Positions 9,840-20,458 of a stretch of DNA of 64,000 bases are shown here, in pieces. The translations under genes were made by a program, and so were the position numbers. Below the pieces are notes generated by a model. It made no database searches. It had not been told where the DNA came from and was given only the letters and a program-made list of their open reading frames with translations. The DNA is from Chaetoderma sp. LZ-2023a (Eukaryota; Mollusca; Caudofoveata; Chaetodermatida; Chaetodermatidae), in NCBI GenBank assembly GCA_034401795.1, contig CM067370.1:59622369-59686368 (forward strand). Direction: 5' to 3'. Position 1 is the stretch's first letter, and each line of letters opens with the position of its first letter.

Positions 9840-12165
9840 AGGACATGGCTAAGGCGAGCAGACAAAATCTGAATTTATTGCGCCACTCTTCGAGACCTCT
9901 CCCTCTGATCCTTGTGGGTCCTGCGAGGTGCATGCTCATAGCAGTTGACTGTGATCTGTATAGTTGTGCAATCTTGAATCGAGACTCTGTTCCAACCTAA
10001 ACCGTATCTTAAAAGTTGGTATCCTACACGTCGTATTCACTGCAAGACAGTTGAAGACAGCGGTGCCGACACATAAACCATAGAGAGCAGCATGTACTTT
10101 GGTGCAATGCTGCGAGGAATTTATGGTGGAAGGCATTCAAGAGGGACTTGAAATACCACATCATTAATGGTCTTCTCATCATCATGGTGAACTGATGATG
10201 AAGTTTGATTCCATCATTGGTGAACTTTCACCTGAAACAGTGGAAGCACGCTCTTCGCGAGTGAAATCTTGAAGTTGTTGAAATCTTCATCGATATTCAC
10301 TCATATTATACCGCTTAAATTCAGAAGAAAGAGAAGGAGCAAGGAATTGGTGAGCTGGTGTAAGCTTCTAACATGACAATGCATTAAGAGACAAAGAGAT
10401 TGAAAAGAGGCATTGTCTGGTACACTCAAGATGATGCTCTGGATAGGCTCATTCACAACACTCACCTCGCTCGAAGTGTCAAGCAATTCTTGTTCAACTT
10501 TCCCCACATTTTACAGAACTCTACCAACGATGAGGAGCACTATCAGCTTTGTGGAAACATCCCCCTGTGTTCTAGTCAGAATGTTCTCAAGCTCACAGAC
10601 TGTTTAGCACCTCACTGTAATGGGAATCCCTATGTGACCGTAATTCCTGTCAAGAGAACTGTCTCCTCTGAACTCATCCCATACAAAGCAAAACAGAACA
10701 TCCCCAGCTACACAGAGCAAGGTCAATAAAGGTATGAAGATTTTGTTAAAGGTCACCTCAAAACAATCATAACGTTTATCTGGGTCTCAAGCTAAAAGCA
10801 TTCTTCAACTGGATTGCCAATACCCGGGTGATAGCTCATGATATGAACTTGAGAGCATGAGTTGGTGGCACGATTTCTGATCATACAGCAATGCTGGTCG
10901 GAGCTTGTGCTCAGGCTAGAAGTGATGATCAGCGAGTAGGAGATGGTGTTGGTGCCACGCTCCATAATTTGTGGATGTCTCCCTGCTCCTCTGCAGACAA
11001 GGTGAGCCTCATGTAAGGCCTCGAAGCAGCCGCTTCCACTATCTCCACTATCAACAGACTTCTCAATCTCTAGTTCCACCTGATTACATGCTGATCATTG
11101 ATCAGTGTTACAAGCCATGAAAAACCTCTGGGCATAACAAAGATATCTCATGTCAAGGAAACTTTCATCAAATGAATCAGCAGTGTTGAATACCTGTGAG
11201 AATGCGCTTCGACTGCTATATCGATATGAGCTTGAAAGCGAAGACAGGGATAAAAAAGGTCACTTATGCTGCAGCTGTTAGTGTCGATTATGAGGTTCAT
11301 GGGGAGATGAGTAATCACCTTCAAGAAGCTTCTCTCAGCATACAAAATGAATAAGAGACTATGCAAACTCCTAGCTCCTAGCTCTGTTGGAGCACTTTGA
11401 ACGATTCTGGTTGTGGTGGCCCACAGCACACTTATGATTGTCAATTCACCTCATACTTTCGAAAACAACATCAGAGCTGACAGTCTATTCAGAGAGGTTC
11501 TGATTCTGATGTGTTTATTCTCTTGATGGACCGTGACTCTAATGGGCATCTGGGTTCCCTCACTCAGCTGAATTTCCTCACTGACAAGAGTTTGAAATAT
11601 AAAGAAATTGATATGCAAAAATTGAATGGTTAATGTGCAGGTAATTGGTCTCAGCAGCCTACCCAACTTCTGTCTTTGACTTGAATTGGAATTTCATTAG
11701 AATCTCGAAAAAAGTATATCTAATCTATCCCTCGCTCAAAGATGATGATTCTATCAGCAATTGCTTTCGCAACCTTGCCAAAGGAGCCCTGCCATCTTCA
11801 GAGTTGGTGAGAAGGGAACTCCCACAAGAAATGAAAGTGTTTGATGCGCTTGTCTGCAAAGTGCATTCACCAAACGGTCCGACAACTTTGCCTGCCATTC
11901 ACTAGGAGCTCTTTAGATAAAGAAAACGTGAACCTCATATGCTTCCTTCCCATTTCCACACTCTGATGTTGCACGTTGTCGTGCGATTCTTGAGCTTGTC
12001 TAGTGAGGATGGTGAACATTATGCCAAAGAAATTGCTCATGCACCAATACCAAATTGTCTGGCACTCATTGCAACTGTTTCAATTCACATTGTGAAAACA
12101 GCCCGCAAGATGATGATGATGGTGACGGTGATGATGATGGTGATGATTAATGGTTATGAATAAAC
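9840..12165 (+). pseudogene. Probable decayed mobile-element gene (same superfamily as the 14.4-16.3 kb ORF system)
   Basis: The stretch has coding-like composition but only short frames. The clearest reading is 11645-12160, where LAKGALPSSELVRRELP, FDALVCKVHSPNG and a later LPSHFHTLMLHV resemble the C-terminal part of the large uncharacterised proteins encoded by marine-invertebrate transposons (pattern: FV..VY..., LF..K, LPPT..AL..H). The middle frame 10400-10729 has no motif I recognise. It may be an old transposon copy inserted in the first intron; no terminal repeats were found. A (GATGGT)n-like run near 12110-12150 closes the region. Identification is from memory of sequence style and is weak. 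Confidence 0.3.
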
Positions 12166-12289
12166 TGTTCAGTTTGTTGGATATGAAATTGTTTTCTACT
12201 TATATTGTATTGGCAACCATGACTGATTAATATTGACCTCGAATTGATCTGAAACCCTCATGATTAGAGTCAGGAGTTAGACACTGGGA

Positions 12290-12620
12290 TCATAAAAGTC
12301 CGCTAACGATAAACTCAAGTTTGTTTGAAGAGATTTTCACCAGATGTTGGTGTGATAAAGCCCTCAGTGTTTAGAAGAATGCTACTGATTTTAGGGTGAA
12401 GGATCATGGTCCAATTACTGAAATCATTATGCATTTCCAGACAATAACTCAGTTTTACTAAAGTGATCATCCCCAAACTTAGATGGTAGGTTGTCCTTGG
12501 GGATCGAAAGAACCCTATTGATTTTGGTCAATTGCTCAAGGATCATGGTGACCCGATCAAGGAAAGTGTGTTGATGCGAATGGGAGCACAGATTTTAGAG
12601 ATCTCTGATTCTTATTCTTG
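12290..12620 (+). repeat. Diverged fragment of the 143-bp repeat family
   Basis: Contains GATAAACTCAAGTTTGTTTG, GGTTGTCCTTGG, AAGAACCCTATTGATTTTGG and GGATCATGGTGACC in family order. It ends in the same downstream flank (ATCTCTGATTCTTATTCTTG) seen after the array at 3110, which supports a shared family boundary. Confidence 0.65.
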
Positions 12621-12938
12621 TTTTTATTATTTAGAAAAAAATAGACATAAAAATATAAATACTGATACTTTTGAAGCTAATTATGTGTAAAAAAAATTGT
12701 AAATCATTGTATCAGTCTGAGCCCTCTCTGAAGACTGGCTACTCTAAATGTATTTATTTTAGCTGAGGGTAGTGGAACTGTATGACCACAATATATCGCC
12801 TCCAACTCGTGACAAAACTACTGTATTAGCATTCAAGGATATTAATTTGTAAAATTTTAATTAATTTAATAATAATTAAATAAATGTATAATAAATAAAG
12901 TTTTGAACTGGATACTATCATACTATTCTACATTTCAG
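12621..12938. other. AT-rich intron DNA before exon b
   Basis: No repeat family was recognised. The segment ends in a pyrimidine-rich stretch and the acceptor CATTTCAG at 12938. Confidence 0.5.
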
Positions 12939-12999
12939 AACAGGTGAATTAATGAACAGGCTTTCATCAGATTCACAAGTGTTACAGAACGCAGTAACG
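12939..12999 (+). CDS. ABCB-type half transporter, membrane-domain exon b
   Basis: A 61-base exon between acceptor CATTTCAG and donor GTATGTG. It completes the split arginine codon of exon a and then encodes TGELMNRLSSDSQVLQNAVT, leaving at phase 0. FFD...TGEL..RLS.D...L is the conserved first intracellular loop of ABCB exporters, contacting the ATPase domain. The next exon is 46.8 kb away but starts in phase 0, and its product continues the family alignment without a gap. Confidence 0.9.
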
Positions 13000-13064
13000 G
13001 TATGTGACAAGTCATATAAGAATCTATATGTCAAGAATTAACCCGTTCAACTTTGAAAACCAAT

Positions 13065-13395
13065 AGACCTTTCCACATTTAGCTATTCCCTGCCCATCTC
13101 AATCTAGGCTTCACCAACACGTTCATGTTGGGATCGATTGATCTCTGAACTCCTTGACTATCAATTTCCAAAAAACTATGCAGGTAAGCTGTTGAATATT
13201 TTGAAACTAATTTGACTCGACAGCATATTTATTAAATAGCAAAGACTTGCAATTCATACAACGTGTCAGACTATTAAGCATTAAAGACTGACTATTTCGA
13301 ATCATTCATGACATCATGATATTGACGTCAGCATACACATCACTTAGTTAATTATGGCGTCAGATGATCGATGGATAAACTGGAAAGGTGAATTT
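13065..13395. mobile_element. Small MITE with ACCTTTCCA / TGGAAAGGT ends, copy 1
   Basis: Starts GACCTTTCCA and ends TGGAAAGGTG about 330 bp later. It holds one arm of the type 1 foldback (TGTTGAATATTTTGAAACTA) and conserved blocks (GATCGATTGATCTCTGAACT, TGTCAGACTATTAAG). Homologous copies lie at 29927-30290 and, inverted and interrupted, at 60062-62226. No target duplication could be fixed. Confidence 0.65.
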
Positions 13396-13704
13396 CCTCA
13401 GCTACTTAAACAAACATTCAGGTAACTTTTGGAACTAATTTGAAATCAAAATTTAGCTTATCCAGAAGCATTTTCTTACATCATGGGAAAGTTGTCTTAT
13501 CTAGTCTATAGGATATTTAGTAATTATTTTCTCATTATAAATCTGGATGTAGGGCTGGGGCATTGATAACTGGTGGATGATTGACAGGTCATGTTTTCAT
13601 ATGAGTGCTGGTTGGTGGAACTTCCATTTTTCTCGCCTTCACGAAGTGAGGGGAAAATCTTGGGAGAGGGGGGGGGGAAATGTCGGCATTGGCATCCGTT
13701 CTGA
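13396..13704. other. Intron spacer with a short G-tract
   Basis: No gene or repeat family was recognised. A run of about ten G with purine flanks lies near 13664-13677. Confidence 0.4.
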
Positions 13705-13870
13705 TTAAGCTTTGTTCAAACAACATTTAAATCAAAAAGGGGATATCAGATTTAAATAAAACTTCACAGATTTGTTCTATATGTCAGTATATGACGCTTA
13801 TTTCTAGTCCGCATCCAAACTATATTGATTTTCAAGATTTTTTCCATACTTTTACCGTGTTTGAACATAT
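13705..13870 (+). repeat. One unit of a 180-bp repeat, left of the TIR transposon
   Basis: Closely matches the first unit at 18425 onwards in the same orientation (CAAACAACATTT, AAAACTTCACAG, TTTGTTCTATA). The TIR transposon at 13871-18390 therefore sits inside this repeat array. Confidence 0.65.
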
Positions 13871-14190
13871 TAGTCAGGGTCACAGTGTAAAAAATATTTT
13901 TTTCGTTCAGAATTTTTGGGTATTTGTAAAACTATATATTTTCGGAAAGCTTTTAATGTGTCAATTTCAAAAACCAATGTTTGCATTTGCACAAAAGTCT
14001 TCATGGCGGCCATCTTGAATTTCAAAATGGTCGCCATCGAAAATGTTTGAAATCCAATATATCTGCAACCATATGACCTAGATTAATAATTTTGATGTCT
14101 ATATCTATGGTTTCTGGGTCAGTGAATGCATTGGTAACATTTATAATAAACTTCAAATAACAGAAATCATGTTTTGGTAGATAAGTCCTG
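13871..14190. repeat. Left terminal inverted repeat of the 4.5-kb transposon
   Basis: Inverse of 18076-18390. It contains the near-palindrome CATGGCGGCCATCTTGAA, so YY1-type AAGATGGC sites point both ways close to each transposon end. Confidence 0.75.
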
Positions 14191-14388
14191 ACTTAATATG
14201 TAATTTACAGACAGCATCTGCAAATTTGTAACTTTTTGTGATAAAGTTGCAATGATGAATTTTATTTGGCATATAACAGAGTTATGTCACCAATTTAATC
14301 TAAGTATTCAAGCAACAATCAATGTGCTGCATCAGTTGCTGTCTACCTAGCAACATTGGCGTCATCTTCATCATCTGATATAGAGACA
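14191..14388. other. Transposon interior, downstream flank of the large ORF
   Basis: Short non-coding stretch between the left terminal repeat and the stop of the minus-strand ORF. A CATCTTCATCATCTGATATA tract lies just after the stop. Confidence 0.4.
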
Positions 14389-16332
14389 TCAAGCTTTGTC
14401 ACGAATACGTACTGTTGTCTTTTTGTTTCCAGATGTATACATATTGTTTTTCTCATGCTTCACTGGTGCCCAAAGGCTTACCTCTCCATTAATGCGCTCT
14501 TTCACATACTCTTGATATAATGTCTGTCCTCTTTCGTCTACATCCAGGATTTGTGGTACCGACTCTTGTGGTACATAAGCAAGTGAGATAATGTTGTAGA
14601 TCATGTCACCTTCAGCAGCGAAAGGATTACCATGAGTCAGTATGGCAGCCTTTATCTTGTCGATTGTGGTGTGTTCGTGTTTAACAGCACTTGCTCCAAT
14701 GCCATGGTGATCTCTGACCATGTCTTCTTGCAAATCAAATTGACACTTGAATTCCCGGGATAACCGTGACAGTTCTGGAGCAGCGAGGAAAAATCGCTGT
14801 CTCGCATTTGCATTGTTAGATATTCCAATTAGTCCTGAGTGCACTTTCGTCATTTTGTTCAGATGCTCACATGCATGATCCGCACCAATTGAAGTGAATG
14901 GAATGTCATTCTTAGTAACTGCAATGTTTTCAGTTTCAAATTCTTGCCATGTGTCTGGATGATTCTGCTTGAGTGCATACATATCTGCTATGTATCTTGG
15001 CCAAAGACGTTTGTATTTGATTCTATCAAAAGCAAAGAATAACTTGCTCAGTGCTTCTCCAGCTTCAAGATGAAGGGTCAGATCAGTATTTCGGGATGCT
15101 GCGACAAAGAAAAGGATTGTTTCCACACGGTGCAGATACTTCATTAATGACTTGAACATCGCATGTTGGGACCTCTTTGTCACCCATGTCTGAAAGAGAT
15201 TCAGCATATCAGTATTAGACAGCACTTGGAGAAGATTGCTATGAGCCGGCATCACTGATTCTGCCCGGCTGGCTTGGTTTGATTTACTGCATGCCTCTTC
15301 TATGTCATCTGTAGCTGATATGCATGCATCCCTTAGATTTGGATACTCTTTGAAGAATTCGTCTAAGACCAGTTCATACAATGCGATGTAAGAGTAGATA
15401 TGAGCATGAAGAGAACGTGAGTAGCGCTTGCATTTCAGGATTTGTGTCGTTGTGGTAGAGCTAAAGACATCAGCCTCGATCCATGCATCGTCTATTCCGG
15501 AATTCTCAATAGAAGTACCGAGAGCTCTCAATGCAGCCATGACGACATGGAGTTCACCAAGTCTTGGGATAACACCACTCTTTAAATTGGCGTTGACATC
15601 TACAAGCTGCACTGCTTTCTCATACAGGGCCATGTCAAAAGTAATGACTGTTAGATGGTCTTTACCAACAGCCATCTCCTTCAATGTTTGTGCTTGTTTA
15701 ATTACAGTCATTAGCGTTGACCATTCATGATCCAGCTCTGGGAGAAGAGGCAATGCACCAACATTGGTTAGAGATCTACTTGATGACAGGAGTGAATTAT
15801 ACCCAGCCCACCCAGGAACCAAACACATCTCTTTCCTTTCATCCATCCTCGCAACAACAGATGCTATGACCCAACCCATATGGGTCAGCTGATAAGAGTC
15901 TGCAACACCGGTTTTACTCAACACAAAATTACTTTGCATTCCAGGTTGAGCCTTTGGTTTGACGCATGGCAACATAGATGTGTGTTGTGGTGTAATGGAT
16001 AAGCTCTTTGCATCACTAATGTTTAAAGGTGGTGCAATGGATTCCCCGGGTGCAGAAGCTTTTTGATAGACCGCAACAATTGTTCCATGTGTAGTACTTT
16101 TCCCATCAATGGTATCCTCAGCAAAATCAGTGTTGTTCACAGCAAAGAAAACAAATGTCCCTTTCTTTAGAAATGGTGGTACATACATATTATTGAATTG
16201 TCTCATGTTTTCGACAACCGAGTTAGCTATTGGTGTTTCTAGAAGCATGGTATGGTGGTAGGATATGCAACAGTTCTGTGCATGAAGAACACTCTTCTTA
16301 TTCCTGGTGTCGTGATGCACAGATAATGCCAA
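14389..16332 (-). CDS. Transposon-encoded uncharacterised protein, 647 residues
   Basis: Open from an ATG at 16332 to a stop at 14389, by far the longest frame in the window. I recognise it as the central and C-terminal part of a large uncharacterised protein family found in many copies in cnidarian, mollusc and lancelet genomes. Family-like stretches are LVPGWAGYNSLL (near residue 195), LTVITFDMALYEKAVQL (225-241), LGELHVVMAALRALGTSIE (257-275), GADHACEHLNKMTKVHSG (about 500) and the tail HGNPFAAEGDMIYNII and SLWAPVKHEKNNM. Known relatives continue further past the equivalent of RIRDKA, so this copy seems shortened at its C-terminus. The start may be internal: homologous reading continues upstream in decayed form to 17557. 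No catalytic residues can be assigned. Mobile-element origin is supported by the flanking long inverted repeats. Confidence 0.75.
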   Translation of the reverse strand: MALSVHHDTRNKKSVLHAQNCCISYHHTMLLETPIANSVVENMRQFNNMYVPPFLKKGTFVFFAVNNTDFAEDTIDGKSTTHGTIVAVYQKASAPGESIAPPLNISDAKSLSITPQHTSMLPCVKPKAQPGMQSNFVLSKTGVADSYQLTHMGWVIASVVARMDERKEMCLVPGWAGYNSLLSSSRSLTNVGALPLLPELDHEWSTLMTVIKQAQTLKEMAVGKDHLTVITFDMALYEKAVQLVDVNANLKSGVIPRLGELHVVMAALRALGTSIENSGIDDAWIEADVFSSTTTTQILKCKRYSRSLHAHIYSYIALYELVLDEFFKEYPNLRDACISATDDIEEACSKSNQASRAESVMPAHSNLLQVLSNTDMLNLFQTWVTKRSQHAMFKSLMKYLHRVETILFFVAASRNTDLTLHLEAGEALSKLFFAFDRIKYKRLWPRYIADMYALKQNHPDTWQEFETENIAVTKNDIPFTSIGADHACEHLNKMTKVHSGLIGISNNANARQRFFLAAPELSRLSREFKCQFDLQEDMVRDHHGIGASAVKHEHTTIDKIKAAILTHGNPFAAEGDMIYNIISLAYVPQESVPQILDVDERGQTLYQEYVKERINGEVSLWAPVKHEKNNMYTSGNKKTTVRIRDKA

Positions 16333-17080
16333 TCCTAGAACCTAAGAATTTTCTCTTTGCTGGGATCTGAATTTTTCAGAAGAGGCAGCTTTAGGTTTAT
16401 GCATCACTTGCCTATCCGATTTAAGTCCAAACATGAGGGTTTGACACGATGTAAGCACTGCTCTATCAACGAGACACTCTCTGGTTTTGCTATCCAAACT
16501 ATCTACAGGTCCAACCATTATCCATCGTATCAGTGTGTATAGTTCACATGGGATGTCATCCATATTGCTGGAAACAAGGACTGAACCAGGTTCACCATCA
16601 TTCTTAGTGAATGTTGTGATGCTTTTTCGAACAATCTGCTGCCCTATAGATCGCCTTCATGCCTTCCATACCATCATCTTCACACATCACAGAATGAACC
16701 ATTTCTTCCTCACCTGCTTCTAGCAAGTACAGAACGGCACACTTGCGCCTGTCCTTTTGAAGGACAGATCTTACATGATTTAGCTCAGAAAGGATTTTCT
16801 CTCAGCCACTGCCTACTAAATGTAGCTGAATGATTGTCCAAGGATTTACGGTCAAACATGTTTATATATGTTATTTCTATGTCAGCCATAGACAGATAAA
16901 CCCATTTCGGGTGTGTGTATCAACAATACGGATAATTTCAATCAGACATGCCATTTGCCGGGAGAGATCATTCTCAGCATTTCTTGTAGTATCTGAATCT
17001 CGTAAAATGTGGGAAACATGCTTCCTCCAGCATGGCTTGTGATACCGGACATCAATTGCATGTGCATCACACGGGGAAAG
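16333..17080 (-). pseudogene. Decayed middle part of the transposon gene
   Basis: Between the N-terminal block and the 647-residue ORF, minus-strand reading shows recognisable but interrupted coding (DAHAIDVRYH-like and CW.KHVSHI-like words follow the N-terminal block). Several stops and frame changes separate the pieces, so this copy probably makes no full-length product. A short open piece remains at 16342-16563. Confidence 0.5.
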
Positions 17081-17557
17081 CTAGGTATTTAATCTAGTAA
17101 GTAATGCTGTATCTTGTGCTATTTCCAATGCATCTCTTAGGGCTTTACCAGCATTATGAGTTCGTAATTTGAACAACTGCTGATTATGATCGTGTGTCTG
17201 GCAGAAGAAACACAGTTCCTTACACAGTGGAATTGTCGAGGAATGTGTAAATACTGAAGTTGATGTCGATGCCTCATCAATAGCACTTTTCCTCTTTATC
17301 CCACGTTTCTTAGTAATGTAAGACCCACTAGATAGTGCATCCTCTATGCGATTTCGTGCATGTCGTATTTCTTCTTTGTTAGTGGCAGTAGAGTAACAAC
17401 TGCGATGCCAACCCGCTTTATGTGAAGATAGGTCACCATATGTGCAAAGTCTAAGTCTTTTCTGAATTTCAATGTATGAACCATCTTTCAATGTTGCTCT
17501 CTCTTCGACTGCTTGCAACAAATTGGTAAATGAGTCTATTCTTGGATGCTGCACCAT
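17081..17557 (-). pseudogene. N-terminal zinc-binding-like block of the transposon gene
   Basis: A 158-residue frame. Cysteine and histidine spacing such as LCTYGDLSSHKAGWHRSCY and LCKELCFFCQTHDHNQQLF matches the N-terminal double metal-binding region of the same family, where WHR.CY and LC..C.FC are conserved. It starts with ATG at 17557 and ends at a stop where family members read on. It is best seen as the 5' exon-like part of the same ancestral gene as the ORF at 14389-16332. Confidence 0.55.
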
Positions 17558-18075
17558 TGGTCCTTTAACAGTAGCATCTGTGGCATAAAATGCATAGCTT
17601 CCAGTTTGTTAACTCCGGTGTTGCATCAAGCTGTACATCGCTCGTGATTTACTCAAATTTGATGACAAAATATATTTGATCAATGCTTATTGCAAGATTA
17701 CAAACGATAATCCTGAAGATTATTGCTGTCTGATTATGCTTATTGCAAATCTATGAGCAGACGATCATTTGAACAACTTTTCTGCAAAAATTTGCTTTCA
17801 GTTTACTTTTACTGGTGAATTTGAAAATTACCCTGGACCATCCATTATTGTAAAATTGTGACACGCCGCTCACCATATACATACTCTGTCATAATATGTT
17901 TATTAATAAACATGATGACAATGTGATTACGTAGATAACAGGCCATTGGGCTATATCGTCATTCTATCCCCTCTATAGGATTACTATGGGCTACTGTTAC
18001 CATTAAATATTGTAACAAATATTGATTTAGAAAAAAGGTGCGACATTTGCAGAGTTTGTGTGAGAATTGCTTATT
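17558..18075. other. Transposon interior upstream of the coding block
   Basis: AT-rich, no frame of note. It should hold the promoter of the minus-strand transposon gene, but no clear TATA or initiator could be singled out. Confidence 0.35.
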
Positions 18076-18390
18076 ATTTTGGGAATTATCAACCAAAACA
18101 TTATTTCTGGCACTTGAAGTTTATTATAAATGTTACCAATGCATTCGTTGACCCAGAAAACCTAGATATAGACATCAAAATTGTGAATTTAGGGTACATG
18201 GTTGCAGATATATTGGATTTCGAAGGATTTAGATGGCGGCCATTTTGAAAATTCAAGATGGCCGCCATGAAGACATTTATGCAAATGCAAACATTGGTTT
18301 TTGAAATTGGCATATAAAATGCTTTCCAAAAATATATAGTGTTACAAATCCCCAAAAATTCTGAACGAAAATACATAGTGAACCCTACTA
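18076..18390. repeat. Right terminal inverted repeat of the 4.5-kb transposon
   Basis: Inverse of 13871-14190, ending in GTGAACCCTACTA. It carries GGCGGCCATTTTGAA and AAGATGGCCGCCATGAAG, opposed YY1-type sites. Confidence 0.75.
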
Positions 18391-18424
18391 TATACTATGG
18401 GTCCATGGTAAGGGTTTTGCTGCG

Positions 18425-18960
18425 GTTAACATGGTTAAGGTTTTTTCAAACAACATTTGCATCAACAAGGGGTTATCCGATCTGAGTAAAACTTCACAGT
18501 TTTGTTCTATACAATGCTTAGGACTAGTCCACATAAAAAAAACAACAACATTTTTTCCATATTTTTTCGACAAAACTTTGATTATTTGAGGGGTGATTTG
18601 CATCTAGGTTAAGCTTTTTTTCAAATGACAAAATAGTGAACAAGGGTGTATCCGATTTGATTAAAATATCACAGATGCATTCTATGCCATGATTACATCT
18701 AGTCTGCATGATAAATAAAATGATGTTGAAAATTTTGGCATTTTTCGTGTGTTTGATCCTTGATTATTTTAGGGCTGACTTACATCCAGGTTGTGCTTAT
18801 TATGCTGTAGTTAGTTTTTCAAATGACATTTTATTCAGCAAAGACGTATCAAATTTGTATAAAATGTTTTGAGTTGCTCTATAGACTTCTGAAATGTAGT
18901 CTGCATCATATTAAAATACTTGAATTTGAAAATGCTTCTACTTATGATTAGACCATTTTC
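18425..18960 (+). repeat. Tandem repeat of about 180 bp, 3 units
   Basis: Units begin near GGTTAAGGTTTTTTCAAA (18431), GGTTAAGCTTTTTTTCAAAT (18606) and GGTTGTGCTTATTATGC (18790). Each runs through TATCCGAT or TATCAAAT, a TTCTATA block and AGTCTGCAT. A fourth copy lies on the other side of the transposon at 13705-13870. Confidence 0.6.
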
Positions 18961-19329
18961 CTTTCGATCAGACTTGGTGTACCAGTAGTCATTGTACTGC
19001 AGGTTGTGACCAGGCAGTGAGGCTTTACAGTTCAGTCTTAAAGCTATGCTTCTCTAAAGCTATGCTTGCCCATTGGGTAGTAACATGGGTATGTTAATTC
19101 GACATGTAGATTGTCAAATTAAAAAAAATGTATCTAGTTGTCCATCATACCCTGTGATAAAATACATGTAGTCACAAAATGTTTGCATAACCAGTTTTTG
19201 CGATCATTTAACTTTCAAGCTTTTAAGACAGTGTAAAAAACCCATAGCTGATTTATAGGCATTAGAAGAGTTGCAAACACGATTTACCATTCAGTCTGAG
19301 TTAGATTATAAGCATATGTACATGTAGCG
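18961..19329. other. Intron spacer, nothing recognised
   Basis: No gene, tandem array or element end was seen. Confidence 0.4.
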
Positions 19330-19570
19330 TATATGTCCCATTGGCTAAATACAGAGCCACAATTGTTCAAACGAAGCTGATTTGTCCTTTTGAGTTGCAG
19401 CCATCTTGGATTTTGAGCTATTTTTTAGAAACACGTTTAAACACCTTCGGAACCGCTTGAATGATTGATTTAAAACATAAGAAAATCGATCTAAGCAAAG
19501 AGCTGAAGTAAGTTTCTCCAATTGATGGTTGCTTTGTCTGGCAGCAATCTTGGATGACCTAGCTTTTAGT
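19330..19570 (+). repeat. Diverged fragment of the AGCTCACC family body
   Basis: Matches the family interior (TTGTTCAAACGAAGCTGATT, CAGCCATCTTGGATTTTG, GAACCGCTTGAATGATTGAT, CTTGGATGACCTAG) without either end. Confidence 0.6.
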
Positions 19571-19574
19571 TATT

Positions 19575-20120
19575 GTGATACCTGTGCCTGTACCATCCGC
19601 ATCGTCTGGCTGTGGTCATGGCACCTGCAACGATAGTGACTGCAATACTGATGGTGGCATCATCATCGAATTTGCCGTTAGGTCAAGTTATTAGTTCATA
19701 TCTCATGTTTGGTTAATCGTACTGGCCTAAGATTTTCTTTATAAAGAGAGTGCAACATTACCTTGGGGCATAAAAGGTCATGGTAATTGTCACTGATGTA
19801 CAGACTTTGGGTTTTTCAACTTTAACATTTTGCATTTACCTCAAATTAGCAGTTCATACCTCATGTTCAGTTAAGCATACTGAACCTAAGCTTGGACACA
19901 CTTCCTTTTAGTGAGAGAGCATCATGCAATGATCTTGGTGTCAAAATTTTTTTCTTCAGCATTGGTTAACATTAAGTATTCTGAATCCAAGCTTGGACAC
20001 ATTCTTCCTTATAATGAGAGGGTATCACACAGTGACCTTGGGTCAAATGGTCACGGTCACTGTGATCTTGGTAAAAACTGTTTTTTTGTGTTTAGCTCAA
20101 CTTCGCCATTTATATCTCAT
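19575..20120 (+). repeat. Receptor-site-bearing repeat interrupted by DIRS fossil A
   Basis: Units contain CTCATGTTCAGTTAAGCATA, CTAAGCTTGGACACA and GGTCACGGTCACTGTGATCT. The unit broken at ...TTATATCTCAT (20120) resumes after the fossil as GTTTGGTTAATTATTCTGG (29581), so the insertion point is visible to the base or nearly so. A related segment recurs at 63650-63865. Confidence 0.65.
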
Positions 20121-20458
20121 TTTCACATCAAGAGTATACTTACTACCCTGATACTCTATGATATTTCCTAAATATCGACCTAGTTTCAATAATACTCAGA
20201 ATTAAAAAGAAACCGCCCCCACTGGGCAGGTTACTCAACTGACAGATCAGCGGATGTGTGGCCAAAACTCGCGCATGCGTGGGGCTGTCTCATTCTCTTT
20301 CCTAAAATATTGACCTGCCATTGCAACACGCTTTCTAGCCTTGCTTTTGCCTTCGATCTTTTTGAAGCTTTAAGTTGTTTTGCAACTTGATTTTGACTAA
20401 TATTAGTATATCTGACGCTGCCAAGTCGCTGAAGGATGCTTCCGGTCCAAGCCATCAG

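Larger units (their letters stand above)
13871..18390 (-). mobile_element. DNA transposon with long terminal inverted repeats, about 4.5 kb
   Basis: The ends are inverted copies of each other over about 320 bp (left 13871-14190, right 18076-18390), with matching blocks such as TTCGTTCAGAATTTTTGG, AATTTCAAAAACCAATG, AAATCCAATATATCTGCAAC and GCATTGGTAACATTTATAAT in inverse order. Tips resemble TAGTCAGGGTCACA / TAGTAGGGTTCACT. It carries two minus-strand coding blocks: a 647-residue ORF (14389-16332) and an N-terminal, zinc-binding-like block (17081-17557). It is inserted within a 180-bp tandem repeat. The superfamily is not certain: the proteins belong to a large uncharacterised set in cnidarian and mollusc genomes, and I cannot identify a DDE triad by eye. 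A TA-rich target duplication is possible but not resolved. Confidence 0.75.

Noticed and set aside
13871-18390. Polinton (Maverick) identity for the long-TIR element
   Set aside because: Too short, and there is no sign of DNA polymerase B, integrase or capsid-type genes; the coding fits a plain DNA transposon.
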